Positions 17,064 through 25,871 of a DNA stretch of 64,000 nucleotides are shown here, one piece after another. Both the position numbers and the translations under genes were made by a program. Below the pieces are notes generated by a model. That model saw only the letters and a program-made list of their open reading frames with translations. It did no database searches and was not told the origin of the DNA. The first letter of the stretch is position 1. Each line of letters opens with the position of its first letter. Source of the stretch: JADZEM01 sp046328125 (lineage in GTDB: Bacteria; Chloroflexota; UBA6077; JACCZL01); NCBI GenBank assembly GCA_046328125.1, contig JAXLXF010000035.1, positions 1-64,000 of the forward strand, read 5' to 3'.

Positions 17064-18260
17064 ATGAGCTGGCTTCATGACTTCAGCTTCGGGCCGGTGA
17101 CGCGGATCGTGTTCGGCGTTGGCAAGGCGAAAGAGGCCGGGTCGATCGCCAAAGGGCTCAACGGGACCGCCGCCCTGGTCATGACCGACGGCGTCCTGCA
17201 CCGCCTCGGGCTGACCCAGACCATCGAGGCATCGCTGAAAGAGGCTGGCGTCCGCGTCGAGGTGTTCCCCGGCGTGGTCACCGAGCCGACCCTCGCCTCG
17301 GTCGAGGCGGCCGTCGCGATGTACAAGGAGCGCGACTGCGACATCATCGTCGCGGTGGGCGGCGGCTCGTCGATGGACAGCGCCAAGGCCGTCTCTCTGC
17401 TGGTCGGCAACGGCGGGACGTTCCAGGAGTACACTCAGCGCCGCACCGGCGCGAACTGGGCGCCCGCGAAGGTCGCCTCAAAGAAGGGGCCGGACGTCAT
17501 CACCGTCCCGACCACGGCCGGCACCGGCGCTGAGGCGACCGCCGGCTGCGGCGTCTTCGATCCGGAGAGCGGCATCAAGCTGTGGGCTGGGGGGCCGCAC
17601 GTCCGCCCGACCGTCGCCCTCTGCGACCCGGCCCTGACCACCTCGATGCCGCCGAAGGTGACCGCCGACACGGGATTTGACGCGCTCTCACAGGGCATCG
17701 AGGGCGTCCTGACCCTGCCGGTCAACCCGTACGCCGACACCCTCCTGATGAAGGCGATCGAAGCGATCGGCCAGAACCTGAGCAAGGCGTTCGCGAACGG
17801 CCAGAACATGGAGGCCCGCGCCGCGATGCTCGGCGCCGCCACGATGGTCGGCACCTCGTTCGGGTTCACCGGCCTGATCCACGTCCACACCTTCGCCGAG
17901 GTGCTGGGCGACCTGACCCACCTGCCGCACGGGCGGCTGATCGGGCTGATGCTGCCGCACGTGCTGGAGTGGGTGGCCCCGGCCTGCCCGGAGAAGCTGA
18001 CCGCCATCGCGCGGGCGCTCGGCGAGAACGTGGACGGCCTCTCGCTGACCCAGGGCGCCGACCGCTGCCTGGCCGCGATCCATCGCCTGCGCGACGAGAC
18101 CGAGGTGAACGAGCCGCTCAGCTCGCACGGGATGAGCGAGGAGGCGGTTCAGACCTGCGCCGAGCGGGTCTTCGCACAGCACGCGCCGCGCTCGAACGCC
18201 GGGCCGCGCTCGTTCCGGAGCCTGGACGAGGTGGTGGCGCTGCTGCGGCGGGCGTACTAG
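17064..18260 (+). CDS. iron-containing alcohol dehydrogenase
   Basis: A 398-residue cytoplasmic NAD(P)-dependent dehydrogenase of the Fe-ADH family, interconverting alcohols or hydroxy acids with aldehydes or keto acids. The N-terminus FSFGPVTRIVFGVGKAKEAG and the nucleotide-binding GGGSSMDSAK are hallmark. The metal site is expected in the region GFTGLIHVHTFAEVLG to LPHGRLIGLMLPHV, which supplies His ligands. The start follows AGGGAGG (17051-17057) with 6 nt spacing. A strong hairpin follows the stop. The substrate cannot be assigned. Confidence 0.92.
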   Translation: MSWLHDFSFGPVTRIVFGVGKAKEAGSIAKGLNGTAALVMTDGVLHRLGLTQTIEASLKEAGVRVEVFPGVVTEPTLASVEAAVAMYKERDCDIIVAVGGGSSMDSAKAVSLLVGNGGTFQEYTQRRTGANWAPAKVASKKGPDVITVPTTAGTGAEATAGCGVFDPESGIKLWAGGPHVRPTVALCDPALTTSMPPKVTADTGFDALSQGIEGVLTLPVNPYADTLLMKAIEAIGQNLSKAFANGQNMEARAAMLGAATMVGTSFGFTGLIHVHTFAEVLGDLTHLPHGRLIGLMLPHVLEWVAPACPEKLTAIARALGENVDGLSLTQGADRCLAAIHRLRDETEVNEPLSSHGMSEEAVQTCAERVFAQHAPRSNAGPRSFRSLDEVVALLRRAY

Positions 18261-18281
18261 CTCCGGCTCGTCGAAGCTTGT

Positions 18282-18319
18282 CGGCAGCTGGCGGCGGGAG
18301 CTCTCGCCACCAGCTGCCG
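18282..18319 (+). terminator. hairpin after the alcohol dehydrogenase gene
   Basis: CGGCAGCTGG (18282-18291) and CCAGCTGCCG (18310-18319) form a perfect 10-bp stem 21 bp after the stop codon. There is no T-run, as is common in high-GC genomes, so termination is inferred. Confidence 0.5.
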
Positions 18320-18351
18320 GGAAGTCTGCACAGGAGATGGAGGCGCGAACG

Positions 18352-18789
18352 ATGGCTGACTATCTACCGCCCGCCTGGGATTGGGTGCGCGAGCAAGTCG
18401 AGGCGTACGAAGGCTCGGGTGGGAAAGCGGGCACGACCCTCCGCGACACCGGCCTGCCGGTGATCATCGTGACCTACGTCGGGAGGAAGACGGGCGCCAA
18501 TCGCAAGGCGCCGCTGATGCGGGTCGTCACCGAGGACGGCAAGTATGTGCTCGTCGCGTCCAAGGGCGGCGCGCCCGAGAATCCGACCTGGTACTACAGC
18601 CTGCGCGAACAGCCGGAAGTCACGATCCAGGATCACGAGCGAATCTTCAAGGCTCGCATCTACGAAGTGACCGACCCCGACGAGCGAGCCCGGCTCTGGG
18701 ACGTCTCCGTGCAAGCGTACCCGCCGTACGCGGAGTACCAGCAGAAGACGAGCCGTCAGATCCCGATGTTCGTGGCCGAGCCCGTGTAG
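18352..18789 (+). CDS. DDN-like deazaflavin (F420)-dependent nitroreductase family protein
   Basis: A 145-residue protein of the nitroreductase/DDN split-barrel family (F420H2-dependent reductases of actinobacteria and Chloroflexota). Typical features are VGRKTGANRKAPLM, YVLVASKGGAPENPTWYYSL and a late YPPYAEYQQKTSRQIPMF. It probably reduces quinones or activated alkenes with reduced F420. ATG 18352 is preferred over ATG 18337 because GGAGG (18339-18343) is 8 nt upstream of it. It lies downstream of an alcohol dehydrogenase, separated by a hairpin, so co-transcription is uncertain. An LLM protein at 43776 is a second candidate F420 user. Confidence 0.88.
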   Translation: MADYLPPAWDWVREQVEAYEGSGGKAGTTLRDTGLPVIIVTYVGRKTGANRKAPLMRVVTEDGKYVLVASKGGAPENPTWYYSLREQPEVTIQDHERIFKARIYEVTDPDERARLWDVSVQAYPPYAEYQQKTSRQIPMFVAEPV

Positions 18790-19055
18790 CGCGCGGGGCC
18801 GCTCAACCGCTTCATCTTGCGTTCATCTTCGCCCGATATGCATGATTTAGTCGTTCCGCCCGTCTTCTGTCAGGGCGTACACTTCGCCGCGCTCAGCTGT
18901 CCGCGACGCCAGCTCGCCGATGGGAGACCCGTATCCGGACGTCAACGTCGTGGCCCGCGCGCCCGTTCGCGTTCACCAGACGAGCGCTAGCAAGGGCGCC
19001 GCGGACCTGGCGCACCCGCCTGCGGACCCACGCCCGAGCGGCGCTCGCCCTGGAA

Positions 19056-20720
19056 GTGGCGGCGGTTTCTGCCATCCTGGTGGTGGCGCTCGGGCTGCGG
19101 CTGTGGGGCCTGGGCTGGAGCCTGCCCTGGCCGCTCCACCCGGACGAGCGCACGCCCGTCGAGCAGGCCCGGCGGATGGTCGAGACGGGCGACCTCAACC
19201 CACGGTACTTCTTGAACCCGACCGTGTTTGCATACTTGCTTGCCGGCGAGCTCCGGGTCATCGGCCCGCTCGGGTCGCTGGCCGGGCCGCTGGCGTCCGA
19301 CGTTCCTGGCTCGGCGCATCTGCTGGCGCGCCTGAACAGCGCGCTCATCGGGACGGCCAGCGTCGGCTTGCTGTACTCGATCGGCGCGCTGGTGGTTGGG
19401 CGCGGGGTGGGCCTCCTGGCGGCGCTCTTCCTGGCGTTCAGCTTCGTTCACGTCCGAGCCTCGCACTACGGCGTCAACGACGTGGCGGCGGTCGGCGTGC
19501 TGCTGGTCTCGCTGCTGTTCGCCGTCCGCCTGCTGAAGCAGCCGACGTTGCGCTGGTACGTCCTCGCCGGTCTGGTCGGCGGTCTCGCCACTTCCACCAA
19601 ATACAGCATGGGACTCTTCTTCGCCCCAATTGTCGTGGCGCATCTGCTGGCCCAGCGCGAGCCGGGGCAGCGACCCTGGAGCCGCGCGGCCCTCGTCGCG
19701 CTCGGGCTGGCCGGCGTCGCGAGTCTGGCCGGCTACCTGATCGGCACGCCGTACACGCTGCTGGACGCCCGGCGCTTCTGGCCGGACTTCCTGGAGCAGT
19801 ACGGCTACGGCCAGGGTCGCTGGCTGGGGCAGCCGGCCGATCCGGTCCCCTGGCTGTACCTGACCGGTCTGGCCCAGGGGTTCGGGGCGTTGCCGCTGGC
19901 GTTGGCCGGGCTCGGCCTCGTCACGGCGTTCTGGCGCCCCTCAACCGAAGGTCGTGGCCCAAGCAGGGCCGTGTTCGCCGTGCTGCTCGCCTTTCCGCTC
20001 GCCTACCTGGCGTTCCTGCTGCCGAAGGGCATCTTCTTTCCGCGCCTGACCATCCCACTGGTCCCGTTCTGCGCCCTCCTGGCCGCGTTCGGCACCGTTC
20101 AGCTCGTCCAGGTGCTGCCGAAGCTCGGCGTCGTCGGTCGGCCGGGCCTGGTGGCGGCCGTGCTGGTGGCGGCGCTCGCGCAGCCGGCCCTCAACGACGT
20201 TCGCCACAATCGCCTGCTGCTCCAGACCAACACGCGGGTGCTGGCGACGGAGTGGGCACTGGCGAACCTGCCGCCCGGCAGCCGCGTCAAGGCCGAGTTC
20301 CGCTCGATCGTGGAGCAATCGACAGAGGGGACGCCGTATCCGCCGAACGCCCCGGACCTGGACGTCGAGTACTTCGAGGGACGGCCCCAGTTCGACGACA
20401 CGGCCAACTACGCCCGCCGCGGGGTCCGGTACTTCGTGACCAGCAGCCACGCCTACGAGCGTCTGTTGCTCGACCCGCCGCTGAAGAGCCAGCGCGAGAC
20501 CGGCGAGCGCTACCTGGACCTGCACCGTGACCTGGATCGGGAGGCGAAGCTCGTGGCGCGGTTCGCCCCGGGCTACGGCGGCAAGAGCGTGCCGTACAGC
20601 CAGGACGAGATCTTCTCGCCGTTCTGGAACCTGGATCAGTACGAGCGGCCCGGCCCGACGATTCAGATCTACGCGCTGGACCGCCCCCGGGCCGCTGACG
20701 ACGACCGGCGAGCCCGATAA
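19056..20720 (+). CDS. GT-C glycosyltransferase (GT39/ArnT-like), multi-pass membrane
   Basis: A membrane protein of about 554 residues with roughly 10-12 hydrophobic segments and the acidic motif HPDE in the first external loop, as in dolichyl- or polyprenyl-phosphate-dependent mannosyltransferases (GT39/GT83). It probably transfers a sugar from a polyprenyl carrier to protein or lipid at the outer face. The C-terminus (about 430-554) is a soluble domain. The start is uncertain: GTG 19056 is the first ATG/GTG/TTG in frame, yet the frame stays open upstream, so a CTG start is possible. It converges on a second GT-C gene. Confidence 0.85.
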   Translation: MAAVSAILVVALGLRLWGLGWSLPWPLHPDERTPVEQARRMVETGDLNPRYFLNPTVFAYLLAGELRVIGPLGSLAGPLASDVPGSAHLLARLNSALIGTASVGLLYSIGALVVGRGVGLLAALFLAFSFVHVRASHYGVNDVAAVGVLLVSLLFAVRLLKQPTLRWYVLAGLVGGLATSTKYSMGLFFAPIVVAHLLAQREPGQRPWSRAALVALGLAGVASLAGYLIGTPYTLLDARRFWPDFLEQYGYGQGRWLGQPADPVPWLYLTGLAQGFGALPLALAGLGLVTAFWRPSTEGRGPSRAVFAVLLAFPLAYLAFLLPKGIFFPRLTIPLVPFCALLAAFGTVQLVQVLPKLGVVGRPGLVAAVLVAALAQPALNDVRHNRLLLQTNTRVLATEWALANLPPGSRVKAEFRSIVEQSTEGTPYPPNAPDLDVEYFEGRPQFDDTANYARRGVRYFVTSSHAYERLLLDPPLKSQRETGERYLDLHRDLDREAKLVARFAPGYGGKSVPYSQDEIFSPFWNLDQYERPGPTIQIYALDRPRAADDDRRAR

Positions 20721-20757
20721 CGCTCGCGCCGATCCAGGCGGCCCAGGTCTTCCGCGC

Positions 20758-22518
20758 TTACACGCCGGCTCCAGCGTACATCGGCAGCGAGCCGTCTTCG
20801 AGCAGCCGTTGCTGGACCGCGCTCTCAGCCCGGAACAGCATCGCGCCGTCCAGCGCGTCGTCGCCGTCGATCCAGCCGTCCAGCAGCGGGGTCAGCCGGG
20901 CGCCGTTCTCCATCACCGACACGTTCCGCCGATCCAGCACGATCAGCGCCCGGCCGTTGCTGCCCTCGGCGGCCAGCGTTCTGGTCGAAACCCGCAACGT
21001 CCGCGTCGGTACGCCGCTGGCCGCCAGGACGTATTGGAGCGCCTCCAGCGCGTTCCCGCCAGCTCCCAGGCTCAGCCCCGCCAGCCGGTCGTCCAGCAGC
21101 ACGACCTCGTCGTATCGCCGCTCGTCGAAGACGGCGCGCGGCACCCGCAGCAGGCCGTTCGCCGTGCGCTCCTCCACCGTCGTCTCGGCGTAGTAGCCCC
21201 GCAGACCTCCGAGCGGCACCAGCACCATCCCGCCCAGCATCATGCCCAGGGCGAGGCGCGGCAAGCTGCCCTGCCCGGTGACGATCGGGGCCAGCGCCCC
21301 AACCGCCACGCCGATCGCGACCATCCCGCTCACGGCGACCGGCATCAGGTACCGGCCGCTCCAGATCGGGTTCGGCTCCGTGCTCACGTACGGCAGGATC
21401 ATCAGGCAGGAGATCGCCACCAGCGGCAGCACCGGTCGGCCGCGCAGCAGCAGCACCAGCCCGCCGAGCACCGCCAGCGCCACGAACGGCCAGGCCAGCG
21501 GATCGGAGAAGGCGTCCTCGGCAGGCGGACGGCTGGTCAACTGGCCGGCCAGCATCCGCCAGATCGCCATCAGCGCCACCCCAACCGAATCCAGGTACAC
21601 CTCGCCACTCGGGCCGGCGCCTGCGCTCGCCCCCGCCTCGATGCCAGGCCAGTGCGCCGGCAGCGCCATCCCCCACAGCCGGCCCTCCGAGATCGCCGCC
21701 ATCAGCACGCCCGCGTACGTCCCAGCAAACCCGACCAGTGCCAGCACCGACCAGTGACCGAGCAGCAGCGAGCGCCCGCGCCACCAGACCGCCAGCAGCA
21801 GGCCCGGCAGCACCGCCAGCACCAGCGTCGAGGTCTGCAACGCCAGCCCGAACAGCGCGCCCGCCACCAGCAGCCAACGTCCGTTCGGGCCGTTCAGCGC
21901 CCGCTCGACGGCGAACAGCAGCGCCGTCACCAGCAGCGGCGTAAAGCTCTCAGCGCGGGCGACGTGGCTCGTCACCACGACGTGCGCGGCCGACGTCGCC
22001 AGCAGCCCGGCGGCAATCGCCCCTGCCAGGCGCGGCATCACGAACGTCTCTTCGATCCGCCGGCGGCCCAGCGGGCGGCACAGCTCCCGGGTCAGCACGT
22101 AGACCAGCGGCACCGTCAGCGCCGCCTGAATCGCGGTGATCAGCCGCGGCAGGTACGGGCTCGGGCCGACCACCGCGAACGTCAGCGCGAACAGCAGCTC
22201 GTGGATGGCCCCGATCGACGAGCCCGACGCAGCCGCCGTCCCCGGCGCCAGCCAGGCGCCGGCCTGGGCACGAGCGAATGCATGCACGACCGCGTCCGTC
22301 TCGTCCGCGCCGGCCGGCACGGTCCACAGATGCGGCAGCCGAACCCCCAGCGCGACGACCCAGATCGCCGCGAGTGCGAGCACCTCGAGCCAGCCAGTGC
22401 GAAACCGCGCCAACAGCAGCTCGCGCACGGCCTCAGCGGTTGACGGGCGCACAGCACCCAGCTCGATGCCCGGCGACGGTCCGACCGGGCGGGGCAGACG
22501 GTAGTGATCGGCGGCCAC
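20758..22518 (-). CDS. GT-C glycosyltransferase (GT39-like), multi-pass membrane
   Basis: A 586-residue membrane protein with about 11 hydrophobic segments. The motif AGADETD in the first external loop corresponds to the Asp-Glu catalytic motif of GT-C enzymes. The C-terminal 130 residues look soluble (VVLLDDRLAGLSL, RALIVLDRRNVSVM). The GTG start has GGAGGG 5 nt upstream. It is only distantly related to its convergent neighbour at 19056, with which it may share a role in surface glycan or glycoprotein assembly. Only 37 bp separate the two stops. Confidence 0.85.
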   Translation of the reverse strand: MAADHYRLPRPVGPSPGIELGAVRPSTAEAVRELLLARFRTGWLEVLALAAIWVVALGVRLPHLWTVPAGADETDAVVHAFARAQAGAWLAPGTAAASGSSIGAIHELLFALTFAVVGPSPYLPRLITAIQAALTVPLVYVLTRELCRPLGRRRIEETFVMPRLAGAIAAGLLATSAAHVVVTSHVARAESFTPLLVTALLFAVERALNGPNGRWLLVAGALFGLALQTSTLVLAVLPGLLLAVWWRGRSLLLGHWSVLALVGFAGTYAGVLMAAISEGRLWGMALPAHWPGIEAGASAGAGPSGEVYLDSVGVALMAIWRMLAGQLTSRPPAEDAFSDPLAWPFVALAVLGGLVLLLRGRPVLPLVAISCLMILPYVSTEPNPIWSGRYLMPVAVSGMVAIGVAVGALAPIVTGQGSLPRLALGMMLGGMVLVPLGGLRGYYAETTVEERTANGLLRVPRAVFDERRYDEVVLLDDRLAGLSLGAGGNALEALQYVLAASGVPTRTLRVSTRTLAAEGSNGRALIVLDRRNVSVMENGARLTPLLDGWIDGDDALDGAMLFRAESAVQQRLLEDGSLPMYAGAGV

Positions 22519-22565
22519 CTATCCCTCCACGACGTGCCAGGCCGCGTGATCCTCGGCGCCGCGCT

Positions 22566-22586
22566 CGGGGCTCGTCTCGAGCCCCG
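22566..22586. repeat. GC-rich hairpin
   Basis: CGGGGCTCG and CGAGCCCCG flank TCT. It resembles the last hairpin of family A (GGGGCTT with AAGCCCC) but lacks the other parts. It lies upstream of the GT-C gene, in a 434-bp spacer that otherwise holds only the inverted repeat array at 22739-22873. Confidence 0.5.
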
Positions 22587-22738
22587 CTCGCAGCCGTCCG
22601 GGGACCGTCGTCGGGAGCGCTTGCGCAGCCTCCGACGACCCTGGCGTGTACCCAGACGGGCGGATGCGGCGTCCGGCTCGCCCATGTCACGCCCCTGCGA
22701 TGCCCGGCAACGCGACCGTGACAGCACTCGACGTAGTA

Positions 22739-22873
22739 CGAGTAGAGAGGGGCGAGGGGCGAGGGGCGAGTTGCGAGTGAGTGTGGCTACTGACGACCTA
22801 CGCTTCCTCGCCGCTCGCCGCTCGCCCCTCGCCCCTCGCCCCTCGCCCCTCGCCGCTCGCCCCTCTCTACTCG
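22739..22873. repeat. inverted array of a short GGCGA-type tandem repeat (type D)
   Basis: The left side (22739-22770) begins CGAGTAGAGAGGGGCGAG and repeats GGGGCGA; the right side (22806-22873) is a longer run of CTCGCCC/CTCGCCG units closing with the reverse complement CTCTCTACTCG. Together they can form a long hairpin. It lies between divergent genes, upstream of the aldolase. Confidence 0.8.
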
Positions 22874-22952
22874 TTACTCGCCGTGCTACCATGCCGGCTG
22901 CCGGCCGGGCGCCGTCAGGCAGCCGGCCTGGGACCTTGGGAGGATCACCCCC

Positions 22953-23714
22953 GTGATGAGAATCAACACCGCCAAACAGAAGATGCTCCGAGGCGAGGTG
23001 TCATACGGCTACGCCATCGGCCTGGGCTCGATCGTCGCCGCCGAGGCGATGGCGAACTGCGGCATCGACCACATCCTGCTCGACCGCCAGCACGGATCGT
23101 GGGGCGAGGACTCCACCATCGCCGCGCTGATCGCGATGCACGGCGGCACCGCCATCCCGATGGCGCGCGTCTCCCGCAACGACTACACCATGATCGGCCG
23201 GCTGCTGGACGAGGGCTGCATGGGCATCATCGTGCCGATGGTCCACACCCCCGAGGACGCCAAGGCCGCCGCCGACGCCTGTCGCCTGCCCCCCACCGGC
23301 ACCCGTTCCTGGGGCTGGGGCCGTGCCGCGCTGTTCGGCGCCGACTACCCGGACACCGTCAACGACCAGATCTTCGTGGCCGTCCAGATCGAGAGCCGGC
23401 AGGCCGTCGAGAACGTCGAGGCGATCATGGCGACCCCGGGCGTGGACGGCTGCTGGACCGGCCCTGGCGACATGGCGCTCTCGATGGGCGTCGATCCAAG
23501 GCGGGCCGGCGAGAGCGACGAGCACGCCCGCGCCCTCGAAAAGATCGTCCAGGCGTGCCGCAACACCGGCAAGATCCCTGGCATCGCGGCGGGCGGCATC
23601 GAGGACGGCAAGCGCCGCGCCGCCCAGGGCTTCCAGTACATCATCTGCGGCAGCGACAGCGGCTTCATGATGGCGGGCGCCCGGGCCGGTCTCCAGGCGC
23701 TCGGCGTCTCCTGA
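22953..23714 (+). CDS. HpcH/HpaI family aldolase
   Basis: A 253-residue class II aldolase-like protein (pyruvate-dependent, metal-requiring TIM barrel). Visible: the catalytic His in ILLDRQHGSW (usually LDxEHG, so Glu is Gln here), the metal Glu in VAVQIES, and an Asp in TGPGDMALSMG. Such enzymes cleave 4-hydroxy-2-oxo acids to pyruvate and an aldehyde; the substrate is unknown. GTG 22953 and ATG 22956 are adjacent, with GGGAGG at 22938-22943. A second family member lies at 40963. Confidence 0.9.
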   Translation: MMRINTAKQKMLRGEVSYGYAIGLGSIVAAEAMANCGIDHILLDRQHGSWGEDSTIAALIAMHGGTAIPMARVSRNDYTMIGRLLDEGCMGIIVPMVHTPEDAKAAADACRLPPTGTRSWGWGRAALFGADYPDTVNDQIFVAVQIESRQAVENVEAIMATPGVDGCWTGPGDMALSMGVDPRRAGESDEHARALEKIVQACRNTGKIPGIAAGGIEDGKRRAAQGFQYIICGSDSGFMMAGARAGLQALGVS

Positions 23715-23755
23715 CCCGCCCCTACCTCACCATCTCGGGGTGTGCGTCAGTTTCT

Positions 23756-23823
23756 TGGGGCGCGATGAATCGCGCCTGTACAAGGCGCCACCCCCTGGTA
23801 CGGGCGCGATTCATCGCGCCCCA
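23756..23823. repeat. palindrome-pair repeat, family B, copy 3
   Basis: The left arm from 23756 contains GGGGCGCGATGAATCGCGCC and the right arm ends at 23823. The loop AAGGCGCCACCCCCTG resembles that of copy 1. Relative to copies 1 and 2, AAT/ATT has become GAT/ATC in both halves, a paired change. An outer pair, GGTGTGCGTCAG (23739-23750) and CTGACGCACACC (23847-23858), nests the element. Confidence 0.8.
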
Positions 23824-23875
23824 GGTGTTTGGCTCAGCACAAGACTCTGACGCACACCCGCCATCTCGGCGAGAC

Positions 23876-23904
23876 TTGACGAAACCGTCGCGCACCGATA
23901 CCCT
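23876..23904 (+). promoter_or_regulatory. putative promoter, leaderless DUF2851 mRNA
   Basis: TTGACG (23876-23881) and TACCCT (23899-23904) are 17 bp apart. GTG 23911 begins 7 nt after the -10 box, and there is no Shine-Dalgarno sequence. This is the best -35 match among the leaderless candidates in the window. Confidence 0.5.
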
Positions 23905-23910
23905 GCCCGT

Positions 23911-25407
23911 GTGTCTGCGACAGCATCACGCGAGAAGGTTGTCGAGCGGCTCGTCGCCTGGATCTGGGAGCAGCAAGCCCTCGTCGGGGCGCTCCCCGCC
24001 GACGACGGCCGCCAGTATCAGGTCGTCTTCCGTGGGCGAGGGTGGGGTGAGCGCAGCCCAGACTTTCAGGGCGCCATCCTCGCCCGCGACGACGGGCTTC
24101 TGTTGCGTGGCGACGTCGAGATTCACGTCCGCGCCTCGGACTGGAAGCGGCACGGCCACGGTCGTAACCCGGCCTACAACCAGACGGTGTGCCAGGTCGT
24201 GCTGTGGCAGGACGAGCCCCTCCCGATCCGCCGCCAGGACGGCACGACCATCCCCACCATCGAGATCGTCACCTGCCTGGCCGCGCCGCTCGCCGAGCTC
24301 GAGCAGCGCGCCGCCCGCCAGCTCACCGCCCTGCCGATGCTGGCGGACCACCCCACACTGCCACCGGCTCGTACCGGTCGGCCGGCTGCTACGCCGTTAC
24401 GCGCTCCCGCCGTCCACTGCGTCCAGACCCCGGCCGACCTCGCGACGCTCCTCGACGATGCCGGCGTTGCCCGCTTCCTGGAGCACGCCGCCACCTTCGA
24501 GAGCGATCTTGCCTGCCAGCCGCCGGACGAGGTGCTGTACCGGGGCGCCCTCCGCGCGATGGGGTACACCGCCAACACTAGCGGCTTCGAGCAGCTGGGG
24601 CAGGCGCTGCCGCTCGCGACGCTGCGTGCCGTCGCCGCCCAGGCGTGGAGCTCGACGCCCCGTGAGGATTGGGATAGCTCTGATGGCACTGCCCGTATCT
24701 TGCACGTCCAGGCCGCCCTGCTCGGCGTGGCCGGCCTGCTGCCCGGCCAGCGCGGCCTCAGTGCAGACGACGGCTGGCCGGAGCATCTCGAAGCGGCCTG
24801 GGCGCGCATCGAGAGCGACCTCGCGACACCGCTTCCGCCCGGGACCTGGAAGAGCTGGCGCGTTCGCCCCGAGAACGTGCCGGTCCGTCGCATCGCGGGC
24901 CTGAGCCAGCTGCTGACTTCCTGGAGGACCGGTGACCCGCTCGACGGCCTCCTCGACGATCTGGCTGCCGCCGAGCAGGCCGCCAATCCGGCGCTGCTGG
25001 CAGCCCGCTGGCAGGCTCGCGCCGACGACGACGCGTACTGGGCCAGCCATCACGACTTCGGGAAACCGTTGCCGGCCCCGCAGCCGTGGCTCGTGGGGGC
25101 CGGCCGCGCCGCCGAGATCGTCGTCAACGTGCTGCTGCCGTTCGGCTACGCGCTCGGGCAGGCGACCTCGGACACGGCCCTTTCGGAGCGCGCCCTCGCG
25201 ATCTACCGCCGCTACCCGTCCGGCCCTCCGAACCGGGTGGTCCGCGAGATGGCGTTCCAGGTCGGTGGGGCGGACGGCCCGCGTCTCGCGCGGGGCGCCT
25301 GTCGGCAGCAGGGCCTGATCCACCTGTACCGCCACTGGTGTGACACGCGGGACTGTGCCAGTTGCGCGGCCCGCGCCACCGCCGAGGCCGGCGCCGCTGT
25401 CGGTTAG
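23911..25407 (+). CDS. DUF2851 family protein
   Basis: A 498-residue protein of the DUF2851 family, of unknown function. The N-terminal third has the family pattern (SPDFQGAILARDDGLLLRGDVEIHVRASDW, followed by HGHGRNPAYNQTVCQVV), reminiscent of a nuclease-like fold with acidic and His residues. The C-terminus holds a cysteine cluster (CRQQGLIHLYRHWC then TRDCASC) that could bind metal. The GTG start directly follows a promoter-like pair. Confidence 0.85.
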   Translation: MSATASREKVVERLVAWIWEQQALVGALPADDGRQYQVVFRGRGWGERSPDFQGAILARDDGLLLRGDVEIHVRASDWKRHGHGRNPAYNQTVCQVVLWQDEPLPIRRQDGTTIPTIEIVTCLAAPLAELEQRAARQLTALPMLADHPTLPPARTGRPAATPLRAPAVHCVQTPADLATLLDDAGVARFLEHAATFESDLACQPPDEVLYRGALRAMGYTANTSGFEQLGQALPLATLRAVAAQAWSSTPREDWDSSDGTARILHVQAALLGVAGLLPGQRGLSADDGWPEHLEAAWARIESDLATPLPPGTWKSWRVRPENVPVRRIAGLSQLLTSWRTGDPLDGLLDDLAAAEQAANPALLAARWQARADDDAYWASHHDFGKPLPAPQPWLVGAGRAAEIVVNVLLPFGYALGQATSDTALSERALAIYRRYPSGPPNRVVREMAFQVGGADGPRLARGACRQQGLIHLYRHWCDTRDCASCAARATAEAGAAVG

Positions 25408-25871
25408 CATCGCACCCACCGGACAGAGCATCGGCACGGTTCCCCTCTGGCGAAGCGGCCAGGAACGCCGCGCCCGGCGCCCCCGACCCACCTCCGGTCC
25501 AGCCGCGAGTGCCACGCAGCGGGTATCATGCGTGCCTGCCAGCGGCCGACGACGTACCGATGAACGCCCCATGGACGGATGCTGACGCGTTGTTCCGTAC
25601 CCAGTCTTCACGAGGTATTCATCAGATTTTCAGATTCAGGTCTGTCATGACGGTGTACAGTCAAGCCGCTTGCAGCACAAACCAGTCACTGGTGACCGGA
25701 ACGTGCAGTGCGGCGCCCTCCATCATGTCCACGCCAGATCGATTCCATGACGCGCTGCCAGGCCGTGCTGCCGCACGCCCCTGGCTTCTTCGGCGTCCGG
25801 TCTCGTGGCACCCCCGGAGCAGCGTCGACACCTCAGCCCGACACGGCGTCGCCAGACGCCACGGAGGACTC
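25408..25871. other. intergenic region with an A/T-richer segment
   Basis: This 464-bp spacer holds no gene I can support. A segment at about 25590-25680 is clearly richer in A and T than its surroundings, as expected of a promoter, but no well-spaced -35/-10 pair stands out. Frames running into the next gene from 25362 lack coding bias before ATG 25872. Confidence 0.4.

Noticed and set aside
16798..17067. Possible 89-residue gene before the alcohol dehydrogenase
   Set aside because: Poor codon bias, no ribosome-binding site, and it overlaps the probable promoter region.
20527..22443. Plus-strand open frame of 638 codons opposite the second GT-C gene
   Set aside because: His/Arg/Gln-rich composition typical of the complement of a GC-rich membrane protein gene; no hydrophobic segments.
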